Origin: Camellia lanceoleosa
Taxonomy: Eukaryota > Streptophyta > Magnoliopsida > Ericales > Theaceae
Assembly: GCA_025200525.1 (NCBI GenBank)
Contig: CM045761.1
Coordinates: 97,750,182-97,814,181 of the forward strand
DNA length: 64,000 nt
Direction: 5' to 3'
Under the pieces are notes generated by a model, which saw only the letters and a list, made by a program, of their open reading frames with translations, had not been told where the DNA came from and searched no databases. This document shows positions 11,889 through 21,399 of this stretch, in pieces (the stretch's first letter is position 1; the number at the start of each line of letters is the position of its first letter). The position numbers and the translations under genes were made by a program.

Positions 11889-12222
11889 GCGAGCGGGGGT
11901 GCTTATAGATGACCTTCCCCAATCGTGCCCAAGTTCCCGAGCCGAGGCAACTTTGGTGATGACGGACACGTGGCCTTAGGCACGAGTTAGGATTTCCTAA
12001 ATTCTCCCAAAATAAAATATTTAGGTGGTGACTCTGTATCTGGCAAAGCAGTCCATGTTTGGCACTTCTTTACAAAAATCAGTTTTCCAAAACGATTTGC
12101 CGGATTTGGACTCTTTGGTGATTTATCGGTCTCGCATTGCACTTTGTGGGATTAGATTCAGAACCGTGACACTATGACTCCGAACTGTAGAATGAAGGCC
12201 CTCGGGGTGTGTCCACACTGGT

Positions 12223-12349
12223 GCAGTGCATTCATCTGTGGAGACAGTTGGCAAAAAGATCTGTGTTTTTACACAAGTGGCCGGCTGGCCATTAAAAGAG
12301 GACGACCATACACCATTTGTGGCCGGTGGGCCACTAGTGGGTCTGCAGG
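12223..12349 (-). mobile_element. Minus-strand Tat LTR, piece 2
   Basis: A short segment between the TSD of solo LTR A and the start of element B. It continues the split minus-strand LTR and contains a GGCCGGCTGGCC-type dyad cluster. Its last 5 bases, GCAGG (12345-12349), are the target duplicated by insertion of B. Confidence 0.8.
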
Positions 12350-12814
12350 TGTAGACACCCCATTTTTGACCGCCCTCAAGACTTGGACGTCACCGCTTGA
12401 ACATTCGGTGATTATCCATGTTGGTGTTTGTTTTGAGTTCCCGGAGGTCCCGGCTGCGCACCGTGCCTCAGGACCTCTCAACCGGTTTGTTCTGTACTTG
12501 GTTTTATACCAAGACTTGTGTGTTTTTGCATCTGAGGTTAGGGGGAGGCTTGTTAGCCATCCCTGAAGCCCACCGGCTGCCCCACACCTCCACCGGCACC
12601 ACCTAGTGGCCACCGGCACTTATTTCTCAAAACCTTTGGTCGGTCGACACTATATTATGCTGACCGGCACTCTTTTGTGCCGATGACTATTTTGGTTGGT
12701 CGGTGTGACCCCTTTGCACCCCCAGGGATGGTGCATGTCAGTTGTGACAGCTGGAGTGCACCATCACCACTCCCCATGCCCGGGTTTGCACCCTTTGCAC
12801 CCTTGAACCCCATA

Positions 12815-12890
12815 AACCTTCTAGAAGGTTGAACCCTTGGCCAAGCTTCTTGGAGAAGCTTGGCCAGCTGTCTTAGCTTCCCTTGGAAGC
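12815..12890. promoter_or_regulatory. Three consecutive U3 hairpins with heat-shock-element-like cores
   Basis: A 16-bp perfect palindrome with core TTCTAGAA lies at 12815-12830. A hairpin with two 12-bp perfect arms and a 3-nt loop (arm GGCCAAGCTTCT) lies at 12839-12865. A third, GCTTCC-CTT-GGAAGC, follows near 12874-12888. TTCnnGAA is the core of heat-shock elements. The group ends about 70 bp before the TATA box. Confidence 0.55.
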
Positions 12891-12960
12891 CAAGACCCTC
12901 TTGCACCTCTTGAACCCCCCTCTCTTTGCTTAACCACTAAGTTAAGAGCTTTTTGTTGCC

Positions 12961-12967
12961 TATATAA
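12961..12967 (+). promoter_or_regulatory. TATA box of element B 5' LTR
   Basis: TATATAA 611 bp into the LTR. It is followed by the conserved AAAACCAGAGCT block and CT repeats also seen in LTRs E and X3. Confidence 0.7.
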
Positions 12968-13045
12968 GCTCACCTCTTCCCTTTGTGTGAGGGGTTAGCC
13001 ATTTTAGGTCAAAAACCAGAGCTTATATCTATATATCTGTGTGAT

Positions 13046-13072
13046 ACTCTCTCTCTCTCTCTCTCTCTCTAT
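13046..13072 (+). repeat. (CT)n microsatellite
   Basis: A CT dinucleotide run in the presumed first exon downstream of the LTR B TATA box. Confidence 0.85.
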
Positions 13073-13267
13073 ATTTTCCCTCTCTCTCCTCTTGTGTGTG
13101 TGTTTTTAGGCCTAAAAGTGTAGTTTTACCTCATTTTTGCACCATTACACACACCATTACACCTTAGCTCGAGATTGAGAGACTTAGAGGGTTGTTTGTT
13201 GAAGTTTTGGACTGACTTTGATCACTAGAGAGTGGCTGCTCCACCTGTTCTTCAAAGGATCTTCAAG

Positions 13268-13274
13268 GGTGAGC
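13268..13274 (+). other. Candidate 5' splice site of element B
   Basis: TTCAAGG|GTGAGC with GT at 13269-13270. The presumed exon from about 12995 to 13268 contains no ATG. The probable partner acceptor is at 17006-17007, just before gag. Confidence 0.6.
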
Positions 13275-13492
13275 TTGTTAATTTAGTTTCCCCATTCTTG
13301 CACTAGCTTTCTACCCCTCTTGCTTTGTGTTTTTGGACTTGTGTTTAACATAAAAAAGACTTGTTTTTCCTTGCTTAAGAACATTCATCAAGGTGGTTTT
13401 TTGGTTTGGGTAGAGTCTTACCCTCTTAGGCCTTGTTTTGGCCATTTTGGAGCCTTTTCTTGAGGCCTTGTTTACTTGGTGTTTTTGATTTT

Positions 13493-13528
13493 CTCACCAC
13501 TGAAAACCAGTGGGTTTTCAGTGGTGAG
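13493..13528 (+). other. LTR hairpin 1, 16-bp perfect stem (element B)
   Basis: CTCACCACTGAAAACC pairs perfectly with GGTTTTCAGTGGTGAG across an AGTG loop. X3 (60401-60434) keeps the same stem with a TT loop. X2 and A carry ATC/GAT in place of ACC/GGT, a compensatory change. Confidence 0.8.
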
Positions 13529-15971
13529 GAAGGTATTTTCGAGTCTCATATAGGGGAGGGACACCCCTCTCCCCTTGGCCCCTTGTTTACCTTTGTTTTG
13601 GGCTCAAATAATAGCATGTATGCATGGTCGGTTTTGGCTTCATTTCAGAGCATATTTGTGGTTCATATGACATGTTATGCCTCTGTTTTAGGTTGGTTTT
13701 ATGGTCCTTGACATGCCTCTTATGTTTGCTTTGAAATGCTCTCTTATTCCTAGAAATATGCCATGCTTTGCAGCCATGTTTTCTTGCATGTTTTAGCTTA
13801 GTTTCATGGAGATACTAACATCATTTTGCCATGTACAAGGGCTGTGAGCCACTGTTTTGGTCATATTTAGCATGCTTGACATGGTTGTTTTGCATGATGG
13901 CTTGTAAGCCTTGGGTAGGTGATCCATGTACATGCATTGGATAGTCTATTTAGATAATTTGGGATCATTTGACATGCTATTTCAGACCCTAATCCATGCT
14001 CATATGTTTGTACTTGTCATCTCTTTCATGCTTTAAAGGTGTGTCCTTTTATGCCTAAGAAGAGGCCTTGTGTATGCTCCCATGATTAATACATTTTGGG
14101 GGTGCCATGTGAAGGGATTTGGGTGTCATTTTGCATACTAAAAATCTGTTTTTGGTTGTTAGATTCATGCCATGAGTGGTTGTGTAAGTGGTAGTAAAAT
14201 GCTCTTTTTGGTGCCTTAGGTTTAGGCCCATGAACTTGCATATTTGTGTAGTATTTTGGTCATCATTTAGGGCTTGTTTTGCCACTATTTTGGGAGGGGG
14301 GGGGGGGGTTTGAGGGCTGCCCCATTGAAGTTAAGGCCACCATTGTATGTTCATTGTATGCTTGATGCATGCTTGGTTCATCGAGTGTTGTAGTAGGTTG
14401 GTCCCATTGCTTGATTGGCCCATGTTTGCATGCCACTTATACCTTGTATGCTCTAGCATTTGCTTGCCTATTGTGATAGTTGCATGACACTTGGTATGCC
14501 TTGCATCTTAGTCCCATTGTCGCATCATTTGAGCTATGTTGCATACATGCATTCCATGGCTTGGCTTGGGGATTGTCAAGCCAAGCATAGGGTTGAGAGG
14601 AGTTCACACTTCAAGTGGTGCAACTCGTCTCAATTCTTGGTCACCAAGACCTTTGACTAACACATGATAAGGCCTTGGATTTCATTTGTTTGTTTGCATG
14701 CATTACCATTAAAATGCAACCTTGGTTCCTTAGGCCATCATGCATCAAGATGCATAATTGATGGCCCAAGAACCAAGAGTCATGCCTCCTCGAGTCCCAA
14801 GCATGATAGGAGGCATTGGCCATGCTTACATATGCTCAAAATCCATGCCATGCACTGCTGGTTTGCTGCTGCTGTCAAACTGTCCTCTGCAGGAACTTTC
14901 TGCCGACCGGCAGTTTAATGTGCCGACCGGCACTTTATTCTCAGCCGATAAGCCTCCAGACCAGCCGATGGTCAATTTAAGAAGCCGGTGGTCATTTCCT
15001 CTGGCCGGTGGTGCAATGTAGTTCATTTGGGAGATGTTCTGGGACTTTGGGAATTTTTGGAGAGGCAGGGCAGTAGAAACAGAAGCAACAGTGTCATGAC
15101 ACGGGTTTTCCGGGCAAGTCGGATCGAGCATGCATCATTCGCGTATCCCGAGGCGGGCGGCTGTGGCTACCTTTCCTTTTTGCATTTATTTGATAAATAA
15201 TTAGAAATTTTGTAATAATTAATTTATTCATTATTCGAACTGTAATATTTATTCGGCCCCCTCTGTGCGAGGGTGTAATTGTAATAAGTGTGCGTGAGTG
15301 GGTGTATGTCTTCTAACCCCCATTTCTTTCCCCTTTTTATTTACCTGCTTATGATGATGGATTAGGACACGTTTATTTTAGCATACCATATGCTATGCAT
15401 GCGTGCATTCATGCATTTGTTGACATGCACCGGGCTCGGTACATCATACAGACTACATTGTATTTCAATTTCCAAATTGAATACTTGTTATTTGTAGCAT
15501 TTCACATGCCATGCTTAGGATAACCGAGCCTGTCTAGATCACATTCTGCATGAGATGCATTAGTCACTCTAACATGAACTAGGACATGCATGTTTGCTAA
15601 CTAGTTTATTGTTTTGGCACGAAGTACGATGTAAGTATTTTATGCTTTAGCATACCACATGCGTGTGAATGTTGCCATGACAGTATGCTTACCATGCGGC
15701 TAAGTGCTTATGTGAGTTAAACTGTTTGAATGCCTATGGATGGAGGTTGGATTGCTTGAGTTGGAATAACTCATTGAAATCCGTATTTTAGCCTACTTGC
15801 GAGTAGCAATTTCAAATTGTTTTCCAAATAAACGGATATGCAATGTTTGTTTCCAAATTAGGCAATCTAGTCTATACTTGTTTGCTGCGCGCATAACATA
15901 GTAATTCGAGGCTAATAATTGGAATAAGAACACATAAAGTTTTCAAAATCGGATATCACGGTTAGTAGAGG

Positions 15972-15987
15972 CCGGTCTTCGGACCGG
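15972..15987 (+). other. LTR hairpin 2 with cUUCGg loop (element B 5' LTR)
   Basis: CCGGTC-TTCG-GACCGG, a six-pair stem closed by C-G on a UUCG loop, about 310 bp before the LTR end. The homologous hairpin in E reads CCGATC-TTCG-GATCGG, so one pair changed on both sides. Confidence 0.8.
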
Positions 15988-16299
15988 GCGAAAGGGGGTG
16001 CTCATAACTGACCTTCCCCGATCGTACCCAAGCTCCCGAGCCAAGACCACTTTGGTGATGACGGACATGTGGCCTTCGGCACCGAGTCAGGGTTTCCTAA
16101 ATTTCCCATTTTAAAAATATTTAGGTGGCGACTCTGTATCTGGCAAAGCAGTCCATGTTTGGCACTACTTTTCAAAACAAAATCTGTTTTCTCAAACGAT
16201 TTGCCAGAGTTGGACTCTTTGGTTCAGATTAAGAACCGCAACAAACAAAAAGGGAGTCCGAACTGTAGCATAGAGGCCCACGGGCGCGTCTACAGTTTC

Positions 16300-16317
16300 T
16301 GGCGACTCTGCTGGGGA
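16300..16317 (+). other. Primer binding site, tRNA-Arg type
   Basis: TGGCGACTCTGCTGGGGA fits the complement of the 3' end (with CCA) of plant tRNA-Arg, the primer described for Ogre/Tat elements. Copies occur reversed at 52726-52743 and 57613-57630, and degraded at 63195. Confidence 0.8.
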
Positions 16318-16984
16318 CTTTAGAGAGCTTGACTCGAACTCGTGATATCCTGTTTTGACTACACTTATGTGTTTCTTTACATTGCATGTGCATTGGTGCT
16401 CCTAGGACACCGTGTTGGCCATCTGCTATTCCTGAGCAGTTTGCTGGAGGCTTGTCTTGTCAAGGCATGTCCATAAGGCTGACCGGTTGCGGGCTCTGCC
16501 AGTGTGGGAACACAAACCCCGGTTTTACCGGGGCACCCTTTTTGACCATTCAACCTAGTGCATATTCGGAATCCATAGTGACCATTCCAAACTAGGAAAG
16601 GTTGCTTACCCGATATTAGGTTGTTTGAAACCGCTGTGTGCATAGTGAAACCCTAGCTCCTGACAAAATAGGACAGGGAAACCCTACCCCAACATAGGGG
16701 TGTACTGGCTCTCTTTTACCTGTTATGTGCTTTTAGAGTGTATCTCTACAGGAACACACATATCAGTTTGCAAGATTGGGTATCAGGCCTGAGGGCACCA
16801 GTAACAATATTTTGGGGAATCAGTTATCTGTGGGTACAAGATTCAGACATTGGGGACGATGATTCAGAAACAGTGATCAGTATTTAAGGAACAGTGTATC
16901 GAGTTCAGCGTGTTATCTAAACTATGTGTCATATGTTTATTTTATGCCGTTATGCTGTCCAATTGTCTGTTTATTTATACGCTT

Positions 16985-17007
16985 TATTTATCTTTTTTAT
17001 TAGGTAG
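16985..17007 (+). other. Candidate 3' splice site before gag
   Basis: A T-rich tract runs into TTAGGTAG, with AG at 17006-17007. The same polypyrimidine plus TAG(G/A)TAG layout is at 63875-63892 (X3) and twice in the C leader (minus strand, near 51815-51835 and 52075-52095). Removal up to this AG would delete the in-frame TAG that precedes the gag frame. Confidence 0.5.
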
Positions 17008-18252
17008 TTGAGCACGATTGCTACCGACCCAATAGATATCCCCCAAGCACCCTGGGTTAGAGGCCGTCGACTCCTTCGATCTGAGGATCTGATAGACGGA
17101 CAACCAGTGTACTACTCACTACCCCCGGTTACTAAACGGAGGTCAGTAAGGCAGAGGACATCAGTACAACAGTCAGTTCAGAGGGCTTTATCTACCCCAC
17201 CTGTGTTCAGTAGGGATCAGGATTCTGTGTCACCGACAGAGAGAGAATATATACCAGTAATCCAACCAGAGCAGGATAGCATGGCCAGTTTGGAAGAGAT
17301 GGTGCGCCACCTTCAAGAGAGCATGAAAGCGATGCAGCAGGATGCCGTCCGTCAGGCAGATTTCGCCAGGCAACAGGCCACAGTTGTGAGGGAACAGGCA
17401 GAGACAATTGCCAGGCTGGAACAGCAAACCGGAGCATCTACTTCGCATCAAGCTCCTTCCCCACCAGGAGTTCCTAACGTCGGGGAGACAACCAATGTTC
17501 AGACTGATACAGAACTACCCACAGGACCACCCCCACCTCCAACCCTACCTCAAACCCAACCTCAGCTATCAAAAACACCCACCAATCTACCGGACTCTCC
17601 CTTTGAGTTCGAGACTGATCCCACCGCACTAAAGTTGAGCAAGCTTGAAAAGTTGTTCAAAAGATCCCAAGGGGTCAAGACTATCCCTGACATTGAAGAT
17701 GGTTACACTGACGCAGCCGTGACGCTGCCCGACAGATTCAAAATGTCTCATATTGATCGATTTGATGGGTCCGGGGACCCCATGGTACACTTAAGACTGT
17801 TTTCGGACGTTCTAAGGCCAATGGGCCTCAGTAGGCTCCAGAAGTTGTCTTTATTTGGTCGGACCCTGTCAGGTGTGGCATCCGCATGGTATGCCAAGCT
17901 AGAAGATGACGTCAAGAGAAATTGGAACGAAATGGCTGAGGCCTTCATCGCACAGTACTCATACAACACACAGATTGAGATCACGACCCGTGATCTTAGA
18001 ACAACTAGGCAAGAGCCTAAGGAGAGTTTTTCAGAGTTCGTAACCAGATGGAGGGCCAAGGCTTCGATGATGACCTTGAGGCCTACGGACAAAGACCAGA
18101 TTCGGATGATTGTGCGCAATCTACAGCCGAAGTTGATGCAAAAGATGATAGTAGTCCCATTTCCCACTTTTTTTGACCTACATGAAATGGGGGTGCAGAT
18201 TGAAGATGCCTTAAAGCAAGGCTGGATTGATAATGATCGGGAACAACCCTGA
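17008..18252 (+). CDS. gag: Gag, capsid part, element B
   Basis: Gag packages element RNA in virus-like particles. The open frame runs from TTG at 17008, right after an in-frame TAG, to a TGA at 18250. The first ATG is at 17281 (MASLEEMVRHLQ), and the gag copy in C has a Met at the matching place, so I favour that start unless splicing supplies one upstream. A coiled-coil, Gln-rich stretch lies at 17275-17430 and a Pro-rich linker near 17520-17600. The retrotransposon gag domain spans about 17720-18200 (SAWYAKLEDDVKRNW, MAEAFIAQY). The terminal TGA is in frame with the zinc knuckle segment that follows, so it is probably a mutation. Confidence 0.85.
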   Translation: MSTIATDPIDIPQAPWVRGRRLLRSEDLIDGQPVYYSLPPVTKRRSVRQRTSVQQSVQRALSTPPVFSRDQDSVSPTEREYIPVIQPEQDSMASLEEMVRHLQESMKAMQQDAVRQADFARQQATVVREQAETIARLEQQTGASTSHQAPSPPGVPNVGETTNVQTDTELPTGPPPPPTLPQTQPQLSKTPTNLPDSPFEFETDPTALKLSKLEKLFKRSQGVKTIPDIEDGYTDAAVTLPDRFKMSHIDRFDGSGDPMVHLRLFSDVLRPMGLSRLQKLSLFGRTLSGVASAWYAKLEDDVKRNWNEMAEAFIAQYSYNTQIEITTRDLRTTRQEPKESFSEFVTRWRAKASMMTLRPTDKDQIRMIVRNLQPKLMQKMIVVPFPTFFDLHEMGVQIEDALKQGWIDNDREQP

Positions 18253-19062
18253 AGGACCTTCAACCGCAACACTAATGCGGGCCCAAGTGGCGCATCTACT
18301 ACGAGAACCTCCGAAGTGAGCATGGTCACCACTAACCCCCCACAAAGAAATACGGCAGCTTCGCCATTCTCCGGTGCGTCCGGAAGCAACCCGCAAACAA
18401 CCAAATACCCACCCAGAAACACCAGAACTTTCGCTCCACTCTATATGCCCCTATCCAAAGCTCTGGGGGTTTTGATCAAGAAAGGGCACCAGAAGCCCCT
18501 GGAGCCGCGGCCCCTACCAGAAAAACTCCCTCCTACCCATAACCCGGCCAAATATTGTGCATTTCACCAGCAGCACGGTCACGACACCGACCAGTGCTAT
18601 TGGTTATGCCATGAAATTCAAGATCTCATCGATAACGGGGTGATCTTGCCTCTCGAAAAACCCAATGTTACTACAAATCCTCTCCCCATACATAACCAAG
18701 CTCTACCACCTAAAAGACTTAATTTCATCCATACCAGGGCTGGGTCCTACGACCCTAGTATCTATATCACACCTACCCACCTACCTAAACCAGAGGTGTT
18801 CCTCCCCGATTGCACCGACTTGTGCATGATGGACATCTCCGTGACCCAACCTAAGCCAGTGGTGGTGACTGCCAAGAATAGGGGAAGGGAGATTCCAAAG
18901 GAGAAACAGGTTGTTGAGTCAGAGTCTGCGGAATCTGAGAGTTATATGGGTGAGACATACAGTCCGAGTGACTACATTTCATCGATAGGCCAGGATAGGC
19001 CCGGGATAGAATTGCCAACAGGGGGAGAGTTGTGTATGATCCAAGGAGATAGTCTGGGATAG
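18253..19062 (+). pseudogene. Gag C-terminal part with zinc knuckle, element B
   Basis: The same frame continues after the TGA at 18250. Around 18556-18600 it carries CAFHQQHGHDTDQC, the degenerate CX2H...HGHDTxxC knuckle typical of Tat gag, followed by EIQDLIDNG. This would bind RNA. Flanking sequence is Pro-rich, then acidic and Ser-rich near 18910-18980. It ends at a TAG (19060-19062) in the same frame as the protease region. Both stops look like decay within one original gag-pro frame. Confidence 0.8.
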
Positions 19063-21399
19063 GGAACAGATGAGGTAACAGCTGTAGGGGAGGACCCGGC
19101 CAATCTCCAATTTTACAGTGACCAATGCCCAGAGGACGCAGTGGTTGCGTGGTTCGATTATGAGGATTCAGTGGAAGTCACCGGATGGTTGGACGATCAG
19201 CCCGATGTGGTAGAAGAATTTCAGGCAGAGCACAGTTCAGCAGGAATGAGAATATCAGCGACGGCCGGAAGGGTCGAAGAGCAGGACACATTGCCGGGGG
19301 GCGCCGGTGTCAAGAATTTCGCCCGAGATTGGAATATTTTGAGTACGGAGATGAGTGAACAGTCAGTCATGTCAGAACAAGTAAGTTTTGAGGATTCCGA
19401 GAGAATCAGAAAGGCGAAGGCCCATGTGGGGTTGGAAACTGCTGTGTGCACAGGAAACGAGAATACTACAGGCAGATGGATAGAAGGTGCTGCGAGCGCA
19501 AGAACAGCCATACCAGAGCCGGACAGGTGTCTGTCGGCCGCTGATGGAATGTGGTGGGAAGATGAGGACCTATGTCTTGCCCACACGGATGAAGATTGGG
19601 GGAATAACCAACCTGATAACACTTGGTACCTTGGAGAGGTCGACCACATGACGAGAAGTGGGCGATATTTCAAACCCCCACACTTGGATCAACCAGAAGC
19701 CTCAGGGAAGGATAGGGAAGCCGAGAAGCAAAAGGAGAAGCAACTTGAGGAAGAAGCTGTTCTCAAGCAGCTGAAAAAGATACAAGCAGACATCTCCATT
19801 TGGGGACTGCTCATGGCCTCGCGAGTACACAGGCAGGCTATTTTGACAGCCATGGATAAGGCCAAACTCTCCATAGAAACTACACCAGAGCAGCTGGTTG
19901 GACTGGTCTTCCCGGGAGGAGGTTCCCCGACGTTGACCTTTTCGGATAAAGAACTTCCGCCTGAGGGCGTAAATCACAACAAACCCCTCTACATTTCTGT
20001 GGAATGTGGAGATAAGTGGATACCGGTGGTACTTGTCGATACCGGGTCCGCCATCAATGTCTGCCCAGCTAGGACAACATATGCGATTGGCTTGAAAATC
20101 GCAGATTTCGTACCAACAGCTCAAGTCATCCGGGAGTACGACAACACAAGTAGAGAAGTAATGGGAACAGTTAAAGTTCAGACAAAGGTTGGGCCGGGAC
20201 GACACGAGATAGACTTCCACGTCCTAGAAGTTCCCGCAACTTTTAATTTGCTTTTGGGGCGGCCGTGGCTGCATCAAGTGAAGGCAGTGTCATCTACTTT
20301 GCACCAAATGGTGAAATACCCCTATGGGAAGGGAGTAGCCATTGTTTTTGGGAATTCATCAATCCACCCACCACCGGAAGTATCCACGCCTGTTCTAGAA
20401 ATTGAGCATGGCATGGAAGATGTGTTCATATCAGGTTTTACCTTGGCCGAGGCTCAGGTCGTACAGAATATCATGGCTGCTAACGAAGGGATATATGTCA
20501 GTGCTCAAGCAGTGTATCTCATGAACAAGCTCCAATACATCCCCGGGATGGGATTAGAAAAGAGCGGCCGTAAAGGCATTGCAGCGTTGGCCGAAGTGCC
20601 GCACAACCCTCATACCTTCGGCTTGGGTTATCTGCCCACCAAGGAAGATTGGGTAAGAAAAAGAAAAGAGATGGCGGGAAGAGCCAAAGCAAAACAGATG
20701 GGAAAGCCTTTTGAATTGATGCATCGGCCCATCCAAGGTACCCTGAACGGACGCTTCGTCCGGGAAGGGGAAGACTTTCCATTCTGTGGTTTTCCTGAGC
20801 CATGGCTGAATGAAGAAAAGAAGCATGCCGGTTCGAAATTTTCTTTGACCCAGCTTGTCGAGGATGATGTTGTTGAAAAGCAGACAGACCCAACAGTTGA
20901 GGCTGAGCATAGCAAAGAAGTGGAATCTACGGACACAGAATTTGAAATGGGGGTAGCGCTGGCATGTCTACTTTCAGATCCTTTGATCGACCAGTTGTGC
21001 TTGGGGAATGACTCCTCGATGTCCATGATCAGAGATAAAACGGCTGCGGGCCTACCATCAGCTATTTTGGATGCATCCATCGCACCCTCCCTCACCTGGC
21101 AATATGAGGAGCGATTTTTGTCAAGCAGCACCGGGTCAGGTAGTGAGCCGGAATCTGATTCCACCGAGTCTTGTGAGTCGGAATCAGGTTCCAGCTCGTC
21201 TGAGTCTGAGTTCGGTATTCCTGGGGGTAATAACCCAGATGCCACAGTCTTGTCCAGGTCGTCTTTTTCTTTCTCTTTTAAGTCTGTTGTAACAGAAGAA
21301 TTGGACAGTTCGGAAGTATCTAATGAGAATGAGGTGACTGTGGTTTCCGAGTACTTTTTTGTGCCTTTATTGCTTAAATCAGGACTTTCAAAATTTTGA
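19063..21399 (+). CDS. Aspartic protease region with G-patch-like segment, element B
   Basis: This is one long open frame, continuous with gag apart from the two upstream stops. The N-terminal part is acidic and poorly conserved. A Lys/Glu-rich coiled segment lies at 19690-19790. The retropepsin follows, with active site VDTGS at 20035-20049 intact and the partner motif LLLGRPWLH near 20248-20275. A G-patch-like run (IPGMGLEKSGRKGIAAL) lies at about 20539-20589 with FGLGYLPTKEDW after it. The tail (21070-21260) is Ser/Glu-rich. The frame overlaps the RT frame at 21359-21399, where a splice-acceptor-like site also stands. Protease would cut Gag-Pol in the particle. Confidence 0.8.
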   Translation, partial: GTDEVTAVGEDPANLQFYSDQCPEDAVVAWFDYEDSVEVTGWLDDQPDVVEEFQAEHSSAGMRISATAGRVEEQDTLPGGAGVKNFARDWNILSTEMSEQSVMSEQVSFEDSERIRKAKAHVGLETAVCTGNENTTGRWIEGAASARTAIPEPDRCLSAADGMWWEDEDLCLAHTDEDWGNNQPDNTWYLGEVDHMTRSGRYFKPPHLDQPEASGKDREAEKQKEKQLEEEAVLKQLKKIQADISIWGLLMASRVHRQAILTAMDKAKLSIETTPEQLVGLVFPGGGSPTLTFSDKELPPEGVNHNKPLYISVECGDKWIPVVLVDTGSAINVCPARTTYAIGLKIADFVPTAQVIREYDNTSREVMGTVKVQTKVGPGRHEIDFHVLEVPATFNLLLGRPWLHQVKAVSSTLHQMVKYPYGKGVAIVFGNSSIHPPPEVSTPVLEIEHGMEDVFISGFTLAEAQVVQNIMAANEGIYVSAQAVYLMNKLQYIPGMGLEKSGRKGIAALAEVPHNPHTFGLGYLPTKEDWVRKRKEMAGRAKAKQMGKPFELMHRPIQGTLNGRFVREGEDFPFCGFPEPWLNEEKKHAGSKFSLTQLVEDDVVEKQTDPTVEAEHSKEVESTDTEFEMGVALACLLSDPLIDQLCLGNDSSMSMIRDKTAAGLPSAILDASIAPSLTWQYEERFLSSSTGSGSEPESDSTESCESESGSSSSESEFGIPGGNNPDATVLSRSSFSFSFKSVVTEELDSSEVSNENEVTVVSEYFFVPLLLKSGLSKF
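20533..20640 (+). other. G-patch-like domain after protease
   Basis: The Gly-rich core GMGLEKSGRKGI resembles the G-patch consensus (GxGLGxxxxG). It is preserved in element C near 48360-48500 as RIGLGKSG followed by FGLGYMPTKEDW, so it is a standing part of this family. G-patch domains bind nucleic acid or activate helicases; the role here is inferred. Confidence 0.5.

Larger units (their letters stand above)
7976..12217 (+). mobile_element. Solo LTR A (Tat lineage), 4242 bp
   Basis: The LTR starts TGTAGACACCCC and ends GTCCACA, and it is flanked by perfect 5-bp duplications CTGGT (7971-7975 and 12218-12222). No internal region, PBS or PPT is present. It therefore arose by recombination between the two LTRs of a former complete element. 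It lies inside the minus-strand LTR whose pieces flank it. Promoter parts in order are a 24-bp G-box palindrome (8386-8409), TATAAA (8458-8463), a splice-donor-like site at 8720, a TGCATGC-rich zone (about 9000-10500) and a conserved tail with a hairpin at 11874-11888. Confidence 0.93.
12350..16294 (+). mobile_element. 5' LTR of element B, 3945 bp
   Basis: Bounded by TGTAGAC and TCTACA, with the PBS starting 6 bp after its end. It contains the U3 hairpins (12815-12890), TATATAA (12961-12967), a CT microsatellite near 13050, a donor-like site at 13269, a 16-bp-stem hairpin (13493-13528), a 13-G run (14296-14308) and a dyad cluster near 14905-15010. The highly conserved 3' tail (about 15960-16294) holds the UUCG hairpin. 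Most of its length lies downstream of the TATA box, so R/U5 is unusually long. Confidence 0.92.
16295..17007 (+). other. Element B leader with PBS
   Basis: Untranslated leader between the 5' LTR and gag. The PBS is at its start. The rest is non-coding and is conserved with the leader of X3 (63213-63892), for example the block at 16640-16720. It ends in a pyrimidine-rich tract and TTAGGTAG directly before the gag reading frame. Confidence 0.8.

Noticed and set aside
7976..12217. LTR A as a complete element
   Set aside because: No PBS, PPT, internal genes or second LTR; direct TSDs at both ends show a solo LTR.
17748..18422. 224-residue minus-strand frame opposite gag
   Set aside because: It mirrors a well-supported gag frame; no homologous open frame could be seen opposite the C gag.
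20628..21245. 205-residue minus-strand frame opposite the protease tail
   Set aside because: Ser-rich shadow of the Glu/Ser-rich sense frame.
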